A stretch of DNA of 64,000 nt. It comes from Flavobacterium sp. LC2016-13. GTDB lineage: Bacteria > Bacteroidota > Bacteroidia > Flavobacteriales > Flavobacteriaceae. A model generated the notes under the pieces. It was not told the origin of the DNA. It was given only the letters and a program-made list of their open reading frames with translations, and did no database searches. Of this stretch, positions 53,011 through 63,526 are shown in pieces. The first letter of the stretch is position 1. Each line of letters begins with the position of its first letter. The stretch covers positions 1-64,000 of the forward strand of contig NZ_WMDQ01000019.1 of NCBI RefSeq assembly GCF_009707955.1, given 5' to 3'. The translations under genes and the position numbers were made by a program.

Positions 53011-56000
53011 TTGAAAGAGACTTCTAATAAATATTTGATAGTAGCCTTACTTTTTGGATTGACTTTCCATGGCAGCGCTATTTTTTTTACCTTAGAAAGT
53101 ACTTACGATGCTTTAATTCACATGTTTTTCGGAAATCATTATGCCCACAGTTGGTTTGAACCGTGGAACTATAGTTGGTATACGGGTTTTAATGTGATGA
53201 GTTATCCTCCATTAGTGCACCAAACCATTGGGTTACTTTCTTTAATTGGGGGTTTGAAATTTGGTATGTTTACTGTGGCCATTGTTGGAATTATTTTATT
53301 CATTACAGGAGCTTTTAGATTTTCACTTTTAATAACTGGAAATCGAACCGTAGCAGGCTATTCTGCTATCCTGGCGGTTATTTCTTCTTCTTTTGTAGAA
53401 ACATTGCATATTTTTGGACAGCTCCCGAGTATTATTGGAATTTCTGTTTTAATGCATGCACTTCCAGAGATTTATCTTTTTATCAAAACAGGAAAAAAGA
53501 AATATTACTTCACATCTTTGTCTTTGATGGCCGTAACTGTTTGTTCGCATCATGTTACACCTTTATTTGGAATGGTGTTTTTTGTTTCGCCTTTAATTGG
53601 TATGATAGTAATGGATAGCGCTCGCGATAAGGTTAATTCATTCAAGGAAATCACATTCAAAATATTCTACAAAACATTTCTATCATTATTAAAACGGATT
53701 ATTCTTTTCTGTGCTAGCGTCGTTTTTCTGCTAGTATTTTGCATACTGCCTTATTGGATTAATTCTAAAGCCAATCCCATTACTCAGGTTCCTATTCCTC
53801 ATGGGAGTCGCGATAATTTTATAGAAGTAACCTCTTCAGGGTTGATGTTCTTCTTAATACCTTGGGGAATATTACTTTTTATATTGCCTTATATATTTTA
53901 TAGATATTACAGCAAAAGGTATATTTTTTTCGGATTATCTTTAACCTTGCTAACTGTTTTAGGGACAGGTGGCACAACTCCAATTCCCTTCTCAATTTTA
54001 GGAAAAAATGCTTTTAATATCCTAACCTTGGATCGCTTTACACTTTGGGCTTCTATAATGAGTTTACCCATTTTTGGTGAATTTGTGTACCGATTAGTTG
54101 AAGGTGACTTAAGAACCGCTTTGCAAGTGAAATTTGGTAGTGTTTATAGGAGGATCGTAGGCGGATTATTTGCTGGTTGCTTTTTGTTTTTTGCAGTTTT
54201 TACTATGACGTTAGGGTATTTTAGACCCTTGCAACCGCAAAAAATTAACTTTTTACCAATTGTCAATTTCTTAAATCAGGATCAGCATGATCATTGGAGG
54301 TTTCTACCATTAGGTTTCGGTGATCAGATGGCCTACTTATCGACACAAACAAAGGCAATGACGGTTGATGGAAATTACCATTCGGCAAGAAGATTACCAG
54401 AATTGACTTCTCGTGCGGTAGAAAGGCTGGAAAACTCCAAATTTCGAGGACTTGAAGGTATTGGTTCCTTGCAGCAATTTCTAACGGTTCCTGAAAAATA
54501 CAATTTGAAATATGTTTTTTCTAACGATAAATTCTACGATCCAATTCTCTATTTCTGCGGTTGGCATCGATTATCACAATTAGAAAATGGTATAATGGTG
54601 TGGGAAAAACTAAATGTGCAGCCCTTGTCTAAAATTCTCCCAAAAGATGAAGTACCGATCTATTTGAAATTAATGTGGGGAATTATTCCGCTGTTGACCA
54701 TTCTTCTGGCTTTTATACTTAATGTTCAGATTATTTGGTTGCAGGCCTTAAAAATAAAGCCTTTAGAGAAAGCTTCTTTCAATAAGTATGGAATTGTTTA
54801 TGCTAATTTCCCAAGAGCGATGATAAAATTTCTACACATTTGGACAGGAATTTTACTGCTAATTATAAGCTTTGGAGTATATCTCATTTACATCAAAAAT
54901 GCTACTCAGATTAGTCCTGAAAATGTTGTAAAAGCATATTATGATGCTCTAGATTTTAAGTTTTTTGATAAAGCGCACTCATATATTGTTCCTGATAAAG
55001 AATACTCGGTCGCGCAATTTATGCTGGAAATTTCTGTTTCTGATGGCATTCTTAATTCTTACGCGAAGCTAGACGCTATCGAAACTAAAATTGTTCAGCA
55101 AAGTAAAGATAAAGCCACAATCATTGCAACCACCAAATGGGTTACACCATTAGAATTAATTGAAAAAAAGTACACACATAACGTTCAGAAAATAAAAGGG
55201 AAATGGTTTATTATTCCAGATAAAAAAGACACCGATATTCCTCCGGACGAATTTATTTCAGAGAATATTAATTCGTATTACAAGCAAGGTAGACGAAAGA
55301 TAACTACCCAGCAGACCTATCATGAAGATGTACTGCGCCAACCAGATTTAGAGATTATATCGGCAAGTTTGGTAAAAATTGAGAGTCAATATATTGTGAT
55401 TGGTGAAGTTCAAAATATAGATAATGTCCCTGCAGATGTGGTCTTGAAAGCTACTTTATATGACAGAAATGATAAATCGATTGCCGTATTCAACGCGAAG
55501 TATACTATTAAACATAAGTTGATGCCAAAAGAAGTCACGAGTTTTAAGGTGAATTTTGAAGATATTGCGTGGTTAAAGCCAACTGATGTAAAGCCGACAA
55601 CTTTTAACCCCGATGAATTTACAATAAAAGAATTGAAAAATATTCCCACCACATTTGATATTCAAAGTGCAGGAAATGTAGCGACCACCGACTTGTATAA
55701 TTCGGTTGCTATTTCAGATTTAGTGATAGATAACAACCAGATCAAAGGTACTTTATTCAATTATGGAATTCAAGAAGTAACCATTCCAGAGCTCTTAATT
55801 TCGTATTACAATGATAAAAAAGAATTGGTTTATGTTGATCACCAGTTTATAAAAGAGGGCGTTCGCATTCAGCGTAAGCAATATTTTACCTATAATTTGC
55901 CTACAGATTTGAATCCTGTGATTATAAAATCTTCAACAGAAAATTGTTTTGTAAATGGTTTAAAATCAGAAGCTCTTGCTCGTGCGGTAATTCCGGTACG

Positions 56001-56103
56001 AAACAGTAAACAAGAAAGTGCACAAATGCAAAGGGTTAAAGGACATAAAGGGTATTCGTTTATTAAAATTGAAATTAATAATTACATTGGAAATCCTAGA
56101 TAA
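53011..56103 (+). CDS. PTPS-related multidomain membrane protein with periplasmic FxLYD-like domain
   Basis: A 1030-residue protein from TTG 53011. Residues 1-400 and a helix near 550 contain about ten membrane segments of the 6-pyruvoyl-tetrahydropterin-synthase-related membrane family (FTLESTYDALIHMFFGNHYA, WEPWNYSW-like WFEPWNYSWYTGFNVMSYPP). This type resembles GT-C glycosyltransferases or mannosyl-transfer channels. After a helix near 620, residues 640-755 look NTF2-like (ENVVKAYYDALDFKFFDKAH). From 775 an FxLYD-like domain follows (YIVIGEVQNIDNVPADVVLK), and a second beta-rich stretch closes the protein. It overlaps the next gene by one base. Role in polymerising or exporting a glycan is inferred. 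Confidence 0.82.
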   Translation: MKETSNKYLIVALLFGLTFHGSAIFFTLESTYDALIHMFFGNHYAHSWFEPWNYSWYTGFNVMSYPPLVHQTIGLLSLIGGLKFGMFTVAIVGIILFITGAFRFSLLITGNRTVAGYSAILAVISSSFVETLHIFGQLPSIIGISVLMHALPEIYLFIKTGKKKYYFTSLSLMAVTVCSHHVTPLFGMVFFVSPLIGMIVMDSARDKVNSFKEITFKIFYKTFLSLLKRIILFCASVVFLLVFCILPYWINSKANPITQVPIPHGSRDNFIEVTSSGLMFFLIPWGILLFILPYIFYRYYSKRYIFFGLSLTLLTVLGTGGTTPIPFSILGKNAFNILTLDRFTLWASIMSLPIFGEFVYRLVEGDLRTALQVKFGSVYRRIVGGLFAGCFLFFAVFTMTLGYFRPLQPQKINFLPIVNFLNQDQHDHWRFLPLGFGDQMAYLSTQTKAMTVDGNYHSARRLPELTSRAVERLENSKFRGLEGIGSLQQFLTVPEKYNLKYVFSNDKFYDPILYFCGWHRLSQLENGIMVWEKLNVQPLSKILPKDEVPIYLKLMWGIIPLLTILLAFILNVQIIWLQALKIKPLEKASFNKYGIVYANFPRAMIKFLHIWTGILLLIISFGVYLIYIKNATQISPENVVKAYYDALDFKFFDKAHSYIVPDKEYSVAQFMLEISVSDGILNSYAKLDAIETKIVQQSKDKATIIATTKWVTPLELIEKKYTHNVQKIKGKWFIIPDKKDTDIPPDEFISENINSYYKQGRRKITTQQTYHEDVLRQPDLEIISASLVKIESQYIVIGEVQNIDNVPADVVLKATLYDRNDKSIAVFNAKYTIKHKLMPKEVTSFKVNFEDIAWLKPTDVKPTTFNPDEFTIKELKNIPTTFDIQSAGNVATTDLYNSVAISDLVIDNNQIKGTLFNYGIQEVTIPELLISYYNDKKELVYVDHQFIKEGVRIQRKQYFTYNLPTDLNPVIIKSSTENCFVNGLKSEALARAVIPVRNSKQESAQMQRVKGHKGYSFIKIEINNYIGNPR

Positions 56104-57332
56104 TGAAGAATAAAATCTATATATTTTGTTTTTGTTTGTTTACTATATTATTGGTATCAGTTACTTTATTGCCTAAAAAACAAACGGGCGCTATTGTACT
56201 AATTACCCAACAAAAGACTTTTATAGCAGGTGCCAAAATAGCTTTAGATTTTACGGTAAATTCGTCAAATCAAACGAAGTTATTTTTAATTCATTCTTTA
56301 GGAAAAACACTTTTGGAGGGTACCATAAAAAATGATAAATTAACTTTTATCCTTCCTAAAGTTTATGCTAAAAAATCGGGTCGAATTGATTGGTTTTTGG
56401 TTGTAAACGGAGAAAATAAACTACAGGGAAACTTTGAAATTTTGCCCAACAACGACACTAAAACGGATATCGAAAATTATTTAGGCCCACCAAGTACGTT
56501 GGTAGGAGATGATCATTTTGTAATGTACGTTACCATTCCGACAGATGGCTTTGATAATCCGAAACCTGAAAATACTCCCGTAATTTTTAGAAGTCAGTTT
56601 TTAAATGCTATTACGGCTCAAACGGTAAAAACGAAAGATCTTATTGCTTGGAAAATAGTTAATGCCCCTACAAAATCTGGAATAGTTTTGGTTTCTGCCC
56701 AATGCAATGCTACAATTACTAAAGAATTTGACGCTGTAATTTTTCCTGGAATCGCTACAAATTTCATAATTTCATTTGCCAGAAATCATCAATTTGCCGA
56801 TGGAAATCAAATTACGACCTTAAAAACGACTGTTATTAAAGACAAGTTTGGTAATGTTGTAAGCGACGGAACTATGGTTTTCTTTGTGATTACTACTGCT
56901 AATAATATGATTTTGAAATCATTTGGAACAACAATAAACGGAGTTGCAACCGCTCAGATTTTACATCCTGATCACCAAGATGTTTATACTGCAAAAGCGT
57001 ATGTAGCGGGAATAGCAGAAAGTAATTCTATAGCAATCAACTACAAACCGATAAATCCGAAAATTGAATTTGAATTTTCAAAAGATAATCGCGCTATAAT
57101 AGTTGGTCCCTTGCGTAGTTTTATGAATCAGTTAGTTCCTGACGGAATTAAAGTGACTCTGAAAGTGTATCATCATAATCAACTCGTAGCAACTTTGCAA
57201 GAAGATAGCGTAAAGGGCAATACTGTTTTTACTATTTCATCTGAATATTATAAAGAAAAAAAATATTCATTTGAAATTTCAACCTTAGGAAGTATTCAAA
57301 AAGTAGAAGAAAAAAATTATGATAGTAATTAA
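56103..57332 (+). CDS. Membrane-anchored protein with bacterial Ig-like domain
   Basis: A 409-residue protein with N-terminal hydrophobic anchor (IYIFCFCLFTILLVSVTLL) and predominantly beta sequence. Residues 225-315 resemble an invasin/BIG_1 Ig-like domain: GNQITTLKTTVIKDKFGNVV, SDGTMVFFVI and TINGVATAQI. No catalytic motif is seen. It sits between the membrane protein (1-base overlap) and the hydrolase (14-base overlap), so it is an obligatory member of that transcript and probably a periplasmic scaffold or glycan-binding part. Confidence 0.72.
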   Translation: MKNKIYIFCFCLFTILLVSVTLLPKKQTGAIVLITQQKTFIAGAKIALDFTVNSSNQTKLFLIHSLGKTLLEGTIKNDKLTFILPKVYAKKSGRIDWFLVVNGENKLQGNFEILPNNDTKTDIENYLGPPSTLVGDDHFVMYVTIPTDGFDNPKPENTPVIFRSQFLNAITAQTVKTKDLIAWKIVNAPTKSGIVLVSAQCNATITKEFDAVIFPGIATNFIISFARNHQFADGNQITTLKTTVIKDKFGNVVSDGTMVFFVITTANNMILKSFGTTINGVATAQILHPDHQDVYTAKAYVAGIAESNSIAINYKPINPKIEFEFSKDNRAIIVGPLRSFMNQLVPDGIKVTLKVYHHNQLVATLQEDSVKGNTVFTISSEYYKEKKYSFEISTLGSIQKVEEKNYDSN

Positions 57333-58872
57333 CAATAAAAATAATTATCGGGCAATTTTAATAGTTTCATTTATTGCAATTAATATTTTGGTATTATTTG
57401 CAATTAGTGAAATTTTGGGCTACTTAAATTCGGGAGCAGATAGAAGTTCGATGCTGCATTTAGAAAAAGTGACCTCAAATACATATTTACCAAAAGTAAC
57501 GTGGGAAACCTCAAAAAATCAAGGTAGACGGATGGAAAATCAAACCATCCAGAAAATTGAGAAACATTATTTGTTTTCTTATGTAATAAAAAATAATGCT
57601 CTCAAAAACAATGTTAATGATGGAATTGACGATTATTTTACAGAAAGTCCGAGAAAGCAATTACAGCAAATTATAGCCTATAATAAGGTCAAAAAAATTT
57701 CGATCCAGAGTACAACAATAGAACATCATGCGTCCTTAGATTTTTATAGCGAAGACGGGCAACAAGTCGTTTTTACCGATAAAAATGTAGTTGAATTTCA
57801 AAATATTTATCAAGATAACAAGCTTATAACTTCTGTTCAGGATACTGCAAATTATAAGGTTTTAATGTTGCTAGAGGATGGTTTTTGGCGTATTCGACAC
57901 TATGTTCGGATGCAAAAAGAAAAGAGTTTGGTTGCTGTAGAATTGAATAAAAAAATATACACGGTAAAAGAAAATGAAATTTTAAAAAATGGTGTTCCCT
58001 ATATCATAAAAGGTATTAATTATTATCCTAAAAATTCTCCTTGGGATATGTTTGGAAATAAATTTAATAGAGATACGATAGCCGGTGATTTTGAAATTAT
58101 TACTAAAGCAAAACTCAATACGATTAGGATTTTTGTTCCTTATGAAGAATTTGGTAAAGCAGAGATTCTGCAAGATAAATTAGATAAGCTAAAAATAGTT
58201 TTAGACTTGGCAGAAGAAAAAAAACTAGCTGTAATCGTCACATTGTTCGATTTTTATGGAGATTATGTTCCAGAAAGCTGGACTTTAACGCATCGTCATG
58301 CAGAGAAAATCGTGGCTACTTTTAAGCACTGCGAAAGTATTATTGCTTGGGATATTAAAAACGAACCTGATTTAGATTTTGAATCGCGCGGGGAACAAAA
58401 TGTAAAGCCGTGGTTGGAACAAATGATTACAACAGTCAAAAAATTCGATCCTAATCATTTGGTCACTATTGGATATTCTAATATTGCATCGGGAGAGATA
58501 CTAAAAGATAAAGTAGATTTTGTTTCGTATCATTATTATGAAGATATTTCGCTTTTTGAAGACAAACTTGCTGTTTTAGAAAAAACAACCAAGAAGCCTT
58601 TGGTAATGGAAGAATTTGGGCTTTCATCGAATCGCGGACTTTGGAGTTGGTTTGGCAATTCAAAAGAAGATCAGGCCGATTATCATAAAAAAATGCAATC
58701 CATATTTAAAAATAAACAACTTTCATTTGTGTCCTGGACTTTATATGATTTTCCGAAAATTCCAGATAAAGTTGCTGGAAAATGGCCGTGGATAAAAAAC
58801 AAACAAAAACAGTTTGGATTCATCGATTCAGAAGGAAAAAACAAACCTTCTTTTTTGTATATAAATTATTGA
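57319..58872 (+). CDS. Membrane-anchored GH5-like glycoside hydrolase
   Basis: A 517-residue protein with one N-terminal membrane helix (LIVSFIAINILVLFAISEIL) and a periplasmic part. The C-terminal TIM barrel starts at IIKGINYYPKNSPWDMFGNK (about 230). The acid/base Glu is in AWDIKNEPDLDF (about 348), the nucleophile Glu in LVMEEFGLSS (about 431), and the WTLYDF block closes the barrel. Such hydrolases in polysaccharide clusters trim or release the polymer during export. The 5' end overlaps the Ig-like gene by 14 bp. Confidence 0.88.
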   Translation: MIVINNKNNYRAILIVSFIAINILVLFAISEILGYLNSGADRSSMLHLEKVTSNTYLPKVTWETSKNQGRRMENQTIQKIEKHYLFSYVIKNNALKNNVNDGIDDYFTESPRKQLQQIIAYNKVKKISIQSTTIEHHASLDFYSEDGQQVVFTDKNVVEFQNIYQDNKLITSVQDTANYKVLMLLEDGFWRIRHYVRMQKEKSLVAVELNKKIYTVKENEILKNGVPYIIKGINYYPKNSPWDMFGNKFNRDTIAGDFEIITKAKLNTIRIFVPYEEFGKAEILQDKLDKLKIVLDLAEEKKLAVIVTLFDFYGDYVPESWTLTHRHAEKIVATFKHCESIIAWDIKNEPDLDFESRGEQNVKPWLEQMITTVKKFDPNHLVTIGYSNIASGEILKDKVDFVSYHYYEDISLFEDKLAVLEKTTKKPLVMEEFGLSSNRGLWSWFGNSKEDQADYHKKMQSIFKNKQLSFVSWTLYDFPKIPDKVAGKWPWIKNKQKQFGFIDSEGKNKPSFLYINY

Positions 58873-58929
58873 TTTTAATTTTTAAATAAAAAGAATTAAG
58901 TCTTTGTGTTTGCCAGAGAATTAATTTTT

Positions 58930-59420
58930 AATATAGTACTTCATTAGAATTACATTGCCTTTACTGATTTTAATTTTAAAAAAAAACGTATAGCTTTTGG
59001 GGCAAAAAAGGCGATCATGTTTTTGGTACTTAGCAGGTCTTTTTTGAATTTGCAGGCAATTTCAAAATTGATTTTAAATACAAAAGTCCAACAATAAACG
59101 GCAATGTAATTCTGGAAGTAACTGCAATAGTGGCATAATATTGGTGTAAACAGGATAATTGCAGTGACAAAAATGAAATAAAAAAGTATTTTAGTTTGTC
59201 ATCTTTCAGACAGCTCTTAAAATTCTTTCTTTTCTTGATAGTATTACATACTCAGAAAATTTCATCTGTTATTTATAATTAATATTTATTTTTTTGTTTC
59301 TTAATTCTGATACGAATCTAAGTTGCTTATAAGATTTTTTTTTATTTTTTCGATGATCGGCAGTTTACTGTAGACGGATAATCAATGTTTATGCTTAACT
59401 TGCAGTTAATTACAAATTAG
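58930..59420. repeat. Non-coding direct repeat, copy 2
   Basis: Aligns with 41332-41649 and 42030-42180 without the ~380-bp insertion present there. It ends ten bases before the ATG of the TPR/barrel gene, so it must contain its promoter and leader. The remaining bases of 58873-59430 hold nothing else. Confidence 0.7.
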
Positions 59421-59430
59421 ATGTTAAAAA

Positions 59431-61509
59431 ATGAACATTAAAAAGGAAATAGTCTTAGTATTTTGCTTTCTCCTTGGATTATCAATCCAAGCGCAAGATA
59501 TGCAAGAGGGTTTTACCAATTTAGAGAAAGGAGAATTTGCTCAAGCCGAAAATTTTTTCAGCAAAATTTTAAAGACATATCCAGATAATAAAACGGCAAA
59601 GCTATGTTATGGGAGAGCTGTTGGTTTAAATTCAAGTCCTGAAAAAGCTACAGTGATTTTTTCTGAACTACTAAAAACGTATCCAGATGATTTTGAAATC
59701 CAGCTGAATTATGCTGAATGCATGTTATGGAATAAAAATTTTTCTGAGGCAAAACCTTATTACTTTGGTCTGATAGCAAAGCATCCCGAAAGTTTTCCGG
59801 CTTTACTGGGATATGCAAATACTTTGTCTAATTTAAAAGAATATAAGGAGTCTTTAGTATATGTAAATAAAGCTTTGGCAGTTTCTGTTAAAAATCCAAA
59901 TGCCTTGGTTTCTAAGAAATACATACGCATGGGATACGCCAATCAATTGGTACAACAACAAGATTATAATACTGCACTTACTGTATTAGATGAAAATTTT
60001 GAGGATTTTCCGAAAGACAAGGAAACGCTAATGAATAAAGCTAATATTTATTTAATGACTAAAGATAAAAAAAATGCAACCAAGACATATCAAGAATTAG
60101 CAGTAACTAAAAAGGATAGTTTGTTTTCTTTGAACGGATTATCATTGGTTGCGCATATAGCCGAAAGAGATAGCGAAGCTTTATCTATAGCCAAAAAAGC
60201 ATTAAAAAAGAGCCAACTTATTGAGGACGTAAAATTGCAAAATGAAACAAAAGGGCGCTATGTTCAGGCATTAATTTGGAATAAAAAGTACAAGGAAGCA
60301 GCAGCAAAAATTAAGGAATACCAAATTAGCAATCCCAATGAAAATTGGGTATTAGCGCTTTCTGCAACTTTAGGAATGTATCGCAGTGATTTTAAAGAAA
60401 GCATTACTGACTACCAAAATATATTGGTCAACGATGCAAAATCATTCGATGGAAACTTAGGAATATCGAATGCTTACTTTGCGGATGGGGAACCATTAAA
60501 AGCTTATCAAGCAGTAGATACTACCTTGAAAATATTTGAAAACCAAAAAGATGCTGTCGGATTTCTAAAAAAATTAAATGAAAATTTCGCACCAAGTGTA
60601 GAGGAGATATTAAGTTATTCATTTGATAATGGAAATAATGAAGCCTACGCCACTAATACAGTTTTGAATTTTCCAATATCGACGAAATGGTCCTTTTTAG
60701 GGACGTATCAATACAGAAAAACCGAAAATACAGTCACTAAAAATTCCGCAATATCTAATGACTTCAAGTTAGGTACAAAGTGGCAATTTCATCCCAAAAT
60801 AAATTTTAATGTTTTAGTAGGTTCAAGTAATGCACGATCTTTCGTTAGTAATTATAGTCAATTATTAGTAGATGCATTTTTCAAAATAAAGCCCTTAAAA
60901 TTGCAGGATTTAGAAGTGGGGTATAAGCGAGATATTCAGAACTTCAATGCGGATTTGGTAAGTCGAGAGATAACTGCTGATAATTTTTATTTCAATTATA
61001 ATATTGGTACAAACTTCAAATTAGGATGGTTTACGCAATATTTTTATAGCACGCAAAGTGATAGTAACCAGCGAAACTTATTATTTACCTCATTATATTA
61101 TAACTTTTTATCAAAACCAATTTTGAAAGCTGGCTTTAATTATCAATTTATTGCCTTTCAAAAACAAGTTCCAACAATTTATTTTAGTCCAAGTAAATTT
61201 AATGCTTATGAGATTTTTATTGATTTTTTGAAAGATGAAAAATCGGCTCAAAACAATACTATTTTTTACACACTAAGTGCTGCAACAGGATTTCAATATA
61301 TTGAAAATGATAGGAAGCAATCGACTTATCGGGTGCAAGCTAAATTTGGCTATAAATTTTCAGATCGTTTTTTGGCGAATTTTTATGGTGTTAAAAGTAA
61401 TATTGCGTCTGCTACTGCTGCAGGGTTTCAATATACAGAAGTAGGTTTGCGTCTTAGATGGATGTTGGCATCTAAACCAGTATTCAAAGTCAAGAAAAAG
61501 GAGGAATAA
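59431..61509 (+). CDS. TPR protein with C-terminal outer-membrane beta-barrel
   Basis: A 692-residue protein with signal peptide (VLVFCFLLGLSIQAQD). Residues 25-390 are tandem TPR-like helical pairs (GEFAQAENFFSKILKTYPDN, DDFEIQLNYAECMLWNKNFS). Residues 400-692 form a beta-barrel ending FQYTEVGLRLRWMLA, as in YaiO. The layout matches export porins such as PgaA or PelB, in which TPRs contact the polymer in the periplasm and the barrel releases it. It is the likely outer-membrane exit for the polysaccharide made by the cluster. Confidence 0.85.
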   Translation: MNIKKEIVLVFCFLLGLSIQAQDMQEGFTNLEKGEFAQAENFFSKILKTYPDNKTAKLCYGRAVGLNSSPEKATVIFSELLKTYPDDFEIQLNYAECMLWNKNFSEAKPYYFGLIAKHPESFPALLGYANTLSNLKEYKESLVYVNKALAVSVKNPNALVSKKYIRMGYANQLVQQQDYNTALTVLDENFEDFPKDKETLMNKANIYLMTKDKKNATKTYQELAVTKKDSLFSLNGLSLVAHIAERDSEALSIAKKALKKSQLIEDVKLQNETKGRYVQALIWNKKYKEAAAKIKEYQISNPNENWVLALSATLGMYRSDFKESITDYQNILVNDAKSFDGNLGISNAYFADGEPLKAYQAVDTTLKIFENQKDAVGFLKKLNENFAPSVEEILSYSFDNGNNEAYATNTVLNFPISTKWSFLGTYQYRKTENTVTKNSAISNDFKLGTKWQFHPKINFNVLVGSSNARSFVSNYSQLLVDAFFKIKPLKLQDLEVGYKRDIQNFNADLVSREITADNFYFNYNIGTNFKLGWFTQYFYSTQSDSNQRNLLFTSLYYNFLSKPILKAGFNYQFIAFQKQVPTIYFSPSKFNAYEIFIDFLKDEKSAQNNTIFYTLSAATGFQYIENDRKQSTYRVQAKFGYKFSDRFLANFYGVKSNIASATAAGFQYTEVGLRLRWMLASKPVFKVKKKEE

Positions 61510-61558
61510 CAACTTTTTCAACTTAATAATAAAGAAGTTGCATTGTCTTTTATAAAAG

Positions 61559-62254
61559 CTATAATAAATTGAGTCGTTTCATTAAATCAGGTCTGTTGGC
61601 GCGACTTACAGGAATGACATCTTTGCCAATTAAGACACTATTGTCTTCAATGTCAATAATTTTTTTTGTATTGATAATAAAGGAACGATGCACTTTCAAA
61701 AACAAATCTTTAGGTAATTTGTCTTCTATTTTTTTAAGGGTGGAGTGAACCACATAGTTTTTATTTTCTGTTTTGATATGAATATAATCTCCTTTAGCTT
61801 CTATAATATTGACCAAAGCAAATTCAATTTTGATCAGACGGCGATCAATATTGATGTAAAATTCGTTTGCATTATCTTCGTTTGCACCTTTATTTGCAAT
61901 TGTTGTTGTAGTATTCGCTTTTTGAATTGCTTTTTGAAAGCGATCTTCGGTAATTGGTTTTACTAAATAATCTACAATACACTCGTATTCAAAAGCTTCG
62001 ATAGCAAAATTTTTATCAGAAGTTATCAGTATAATTTTGGGTGGACTTTTAATTGTTTTAATAAAATCAAAACCTGTAAAATCAGGCATGTGGATGTCTA
62101 GAAAAATTAAATCGACATTATTTTCATTTAAATACTTTATGGCATGAATAGCATTTGAGAATTCTTTTAACAAGTTTAATTGAGATGTATTTTCAATCAT
62201 TTTTTTTATTATGGATCTTGCCATTTCTTCGTCATCAATAATAATGCAATTCAT
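61559..62254 (-). CDS. LytTR-family response regulator
   Basis: A 231-residue regulator. Receiver (1-120) with IIDDEEMARSIIKK, acceptor Asp in LIFLDIHMPDFTGF, LITSD and VKPITEDRF. LytTR DNA-binding domain (130-231) with IIEAKGDYIHIKTENKNYVV, FLKVHRSFIINTKKI and VIPVSRANRPDLMKRL. No adjacent LytS/HK partner is present. It converges on the TPR/barrel gene and is a plausible transcriptional regulator of the polysaccharide block. Confidence 0.93.
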   Translation of the reverse strand: MNCIIIDDEEMARSIIKKMIENTSQLNLLKEFSNAIHAIKYLNENNVDLIFLDIHMPDFTGFDFIKTIKSPPKIILITSDKNFAIEAFEYECIVDYLVKPITEDRFQKAIQKANTTTTIANKGANEDNANEFYINIDRRLIKIEFALVNIIEAKGDYIHIKTENKNYVVHSTLKKIEDKLPKDLFLKVHRSFIINTKKIIDIEDNSVLIGKDVIPVSRANRPDLMKRLNLL

Positions 62255-63526
62255 AGTTTAAGAATATATTATAATTATATTACAAGTCTATTGTATTTCC
62301 TAAAAGTAACCTAAAGTTCATATTGTCGGGTAGTACTATTTCTTTTTTTAATTTTCTTCTTATTTCTTAGCAAGATATGAACTTTTTGCAAGACTTAATA
62401 TGGGAATTTTAGATTTTAATTTTTAAATGATTCTAAAAAAGTTTTTTTGAATAGTTTAAAGTAAAAGTTTAATTAATCTTTCTATTATTTTAAAGTGTTT
62501 TGCAGTTTTTTGTTGGTTTTTTTGAAATTATTATTTTTAAGATTTTGTTAATATATAAGTATTGATTTCGAGATTACTGATAGTTCGGATATTTTTAAAT
62601 CTTTGAACCCAAAAATATTTTTGCGACAATATCTAATCTAAGATTAATCTATAGTGAATTTAGAATATTTTAAACGATTTCCCTACTAAATTAAGTTGTA
62701 AATTACTTATTACGATAGAAGTGGCAAGAAGTTTTTGTTGTTTTAAAGCGGATTTGTATTGATGAAATGTAATTTAAAATTTTTTGAGATGCAATATTTG
62801 AAAGCTTAAGATATTTTGCTTATCTATATTTTAATATTATTTCATTTGCTGTAATTCGATCTGAATTCAAGCTCAATTCCTTTGCAGATGAAGTTCGATA
62901 TTCTTTAATTTTTTGTTCAACGTCAGTAGTCTAGAAACCGTTTGTCGATATTTTTTGGTGATTTGCCGTAACTTGTTAATGACCTAACGAAAATGTGTAA
63001 TCGTCTAAAAAAATAGATGATAATTTTGGTATTAGATAATAGATTTAACTCATCGATATGTGTTCAGAATATTTATTATAAAAGTATTTCAAATTGATCA
63101 GTACAAATAACTTTTTTAAAAAATAGTATACCTTATTTATTAAATTATTTTAAAGTTTTTAATTGCAAAATGCCAAAAGTTTAATCTCATTGTTTCTGTA
63201 GGTAAAAGTTTAGTATTTATTTGCAACCAATAATATGAAGCAAATAATTTCGCACAAGTGGCTAAATTTTCACTATAAGTTTTAATATTTTTTTTCATAA
63301 CATTAAATATTATATAGTATATAGTATTTATTTAGAATTTCAACTTAATAATCCTTGTGGTTATTGATGTCAGTGGATGATTAAAAAAAAACTCTTTTTT
63401 TTTAAAAAATTAGCAAGATTTTACTTTTTATTTGTAAGTTTATAATGTTGTTTTAAGTTTTTTTTTGTCGGATTTTTTTCTCGTATTTTAATTTAATATC
63501 CAATTTTTAATTAAAATTTCTATAGT
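62255..63526. other. 1.27-kb AT-rich region without a convincing gene
   Basis: The only coding-like piece is a 37-codon minus-strand frame at 62820-62930 (IKEYRTSSAKELSLNSDRIT) without a start, perhaps the end of a lost gene. Long T- and A-runs dominate. A promoter for the minus-strand LytTR gene and one for the plus-strand gene at 63527 must lie here, but I cannot place them. Confidence 0.4.
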
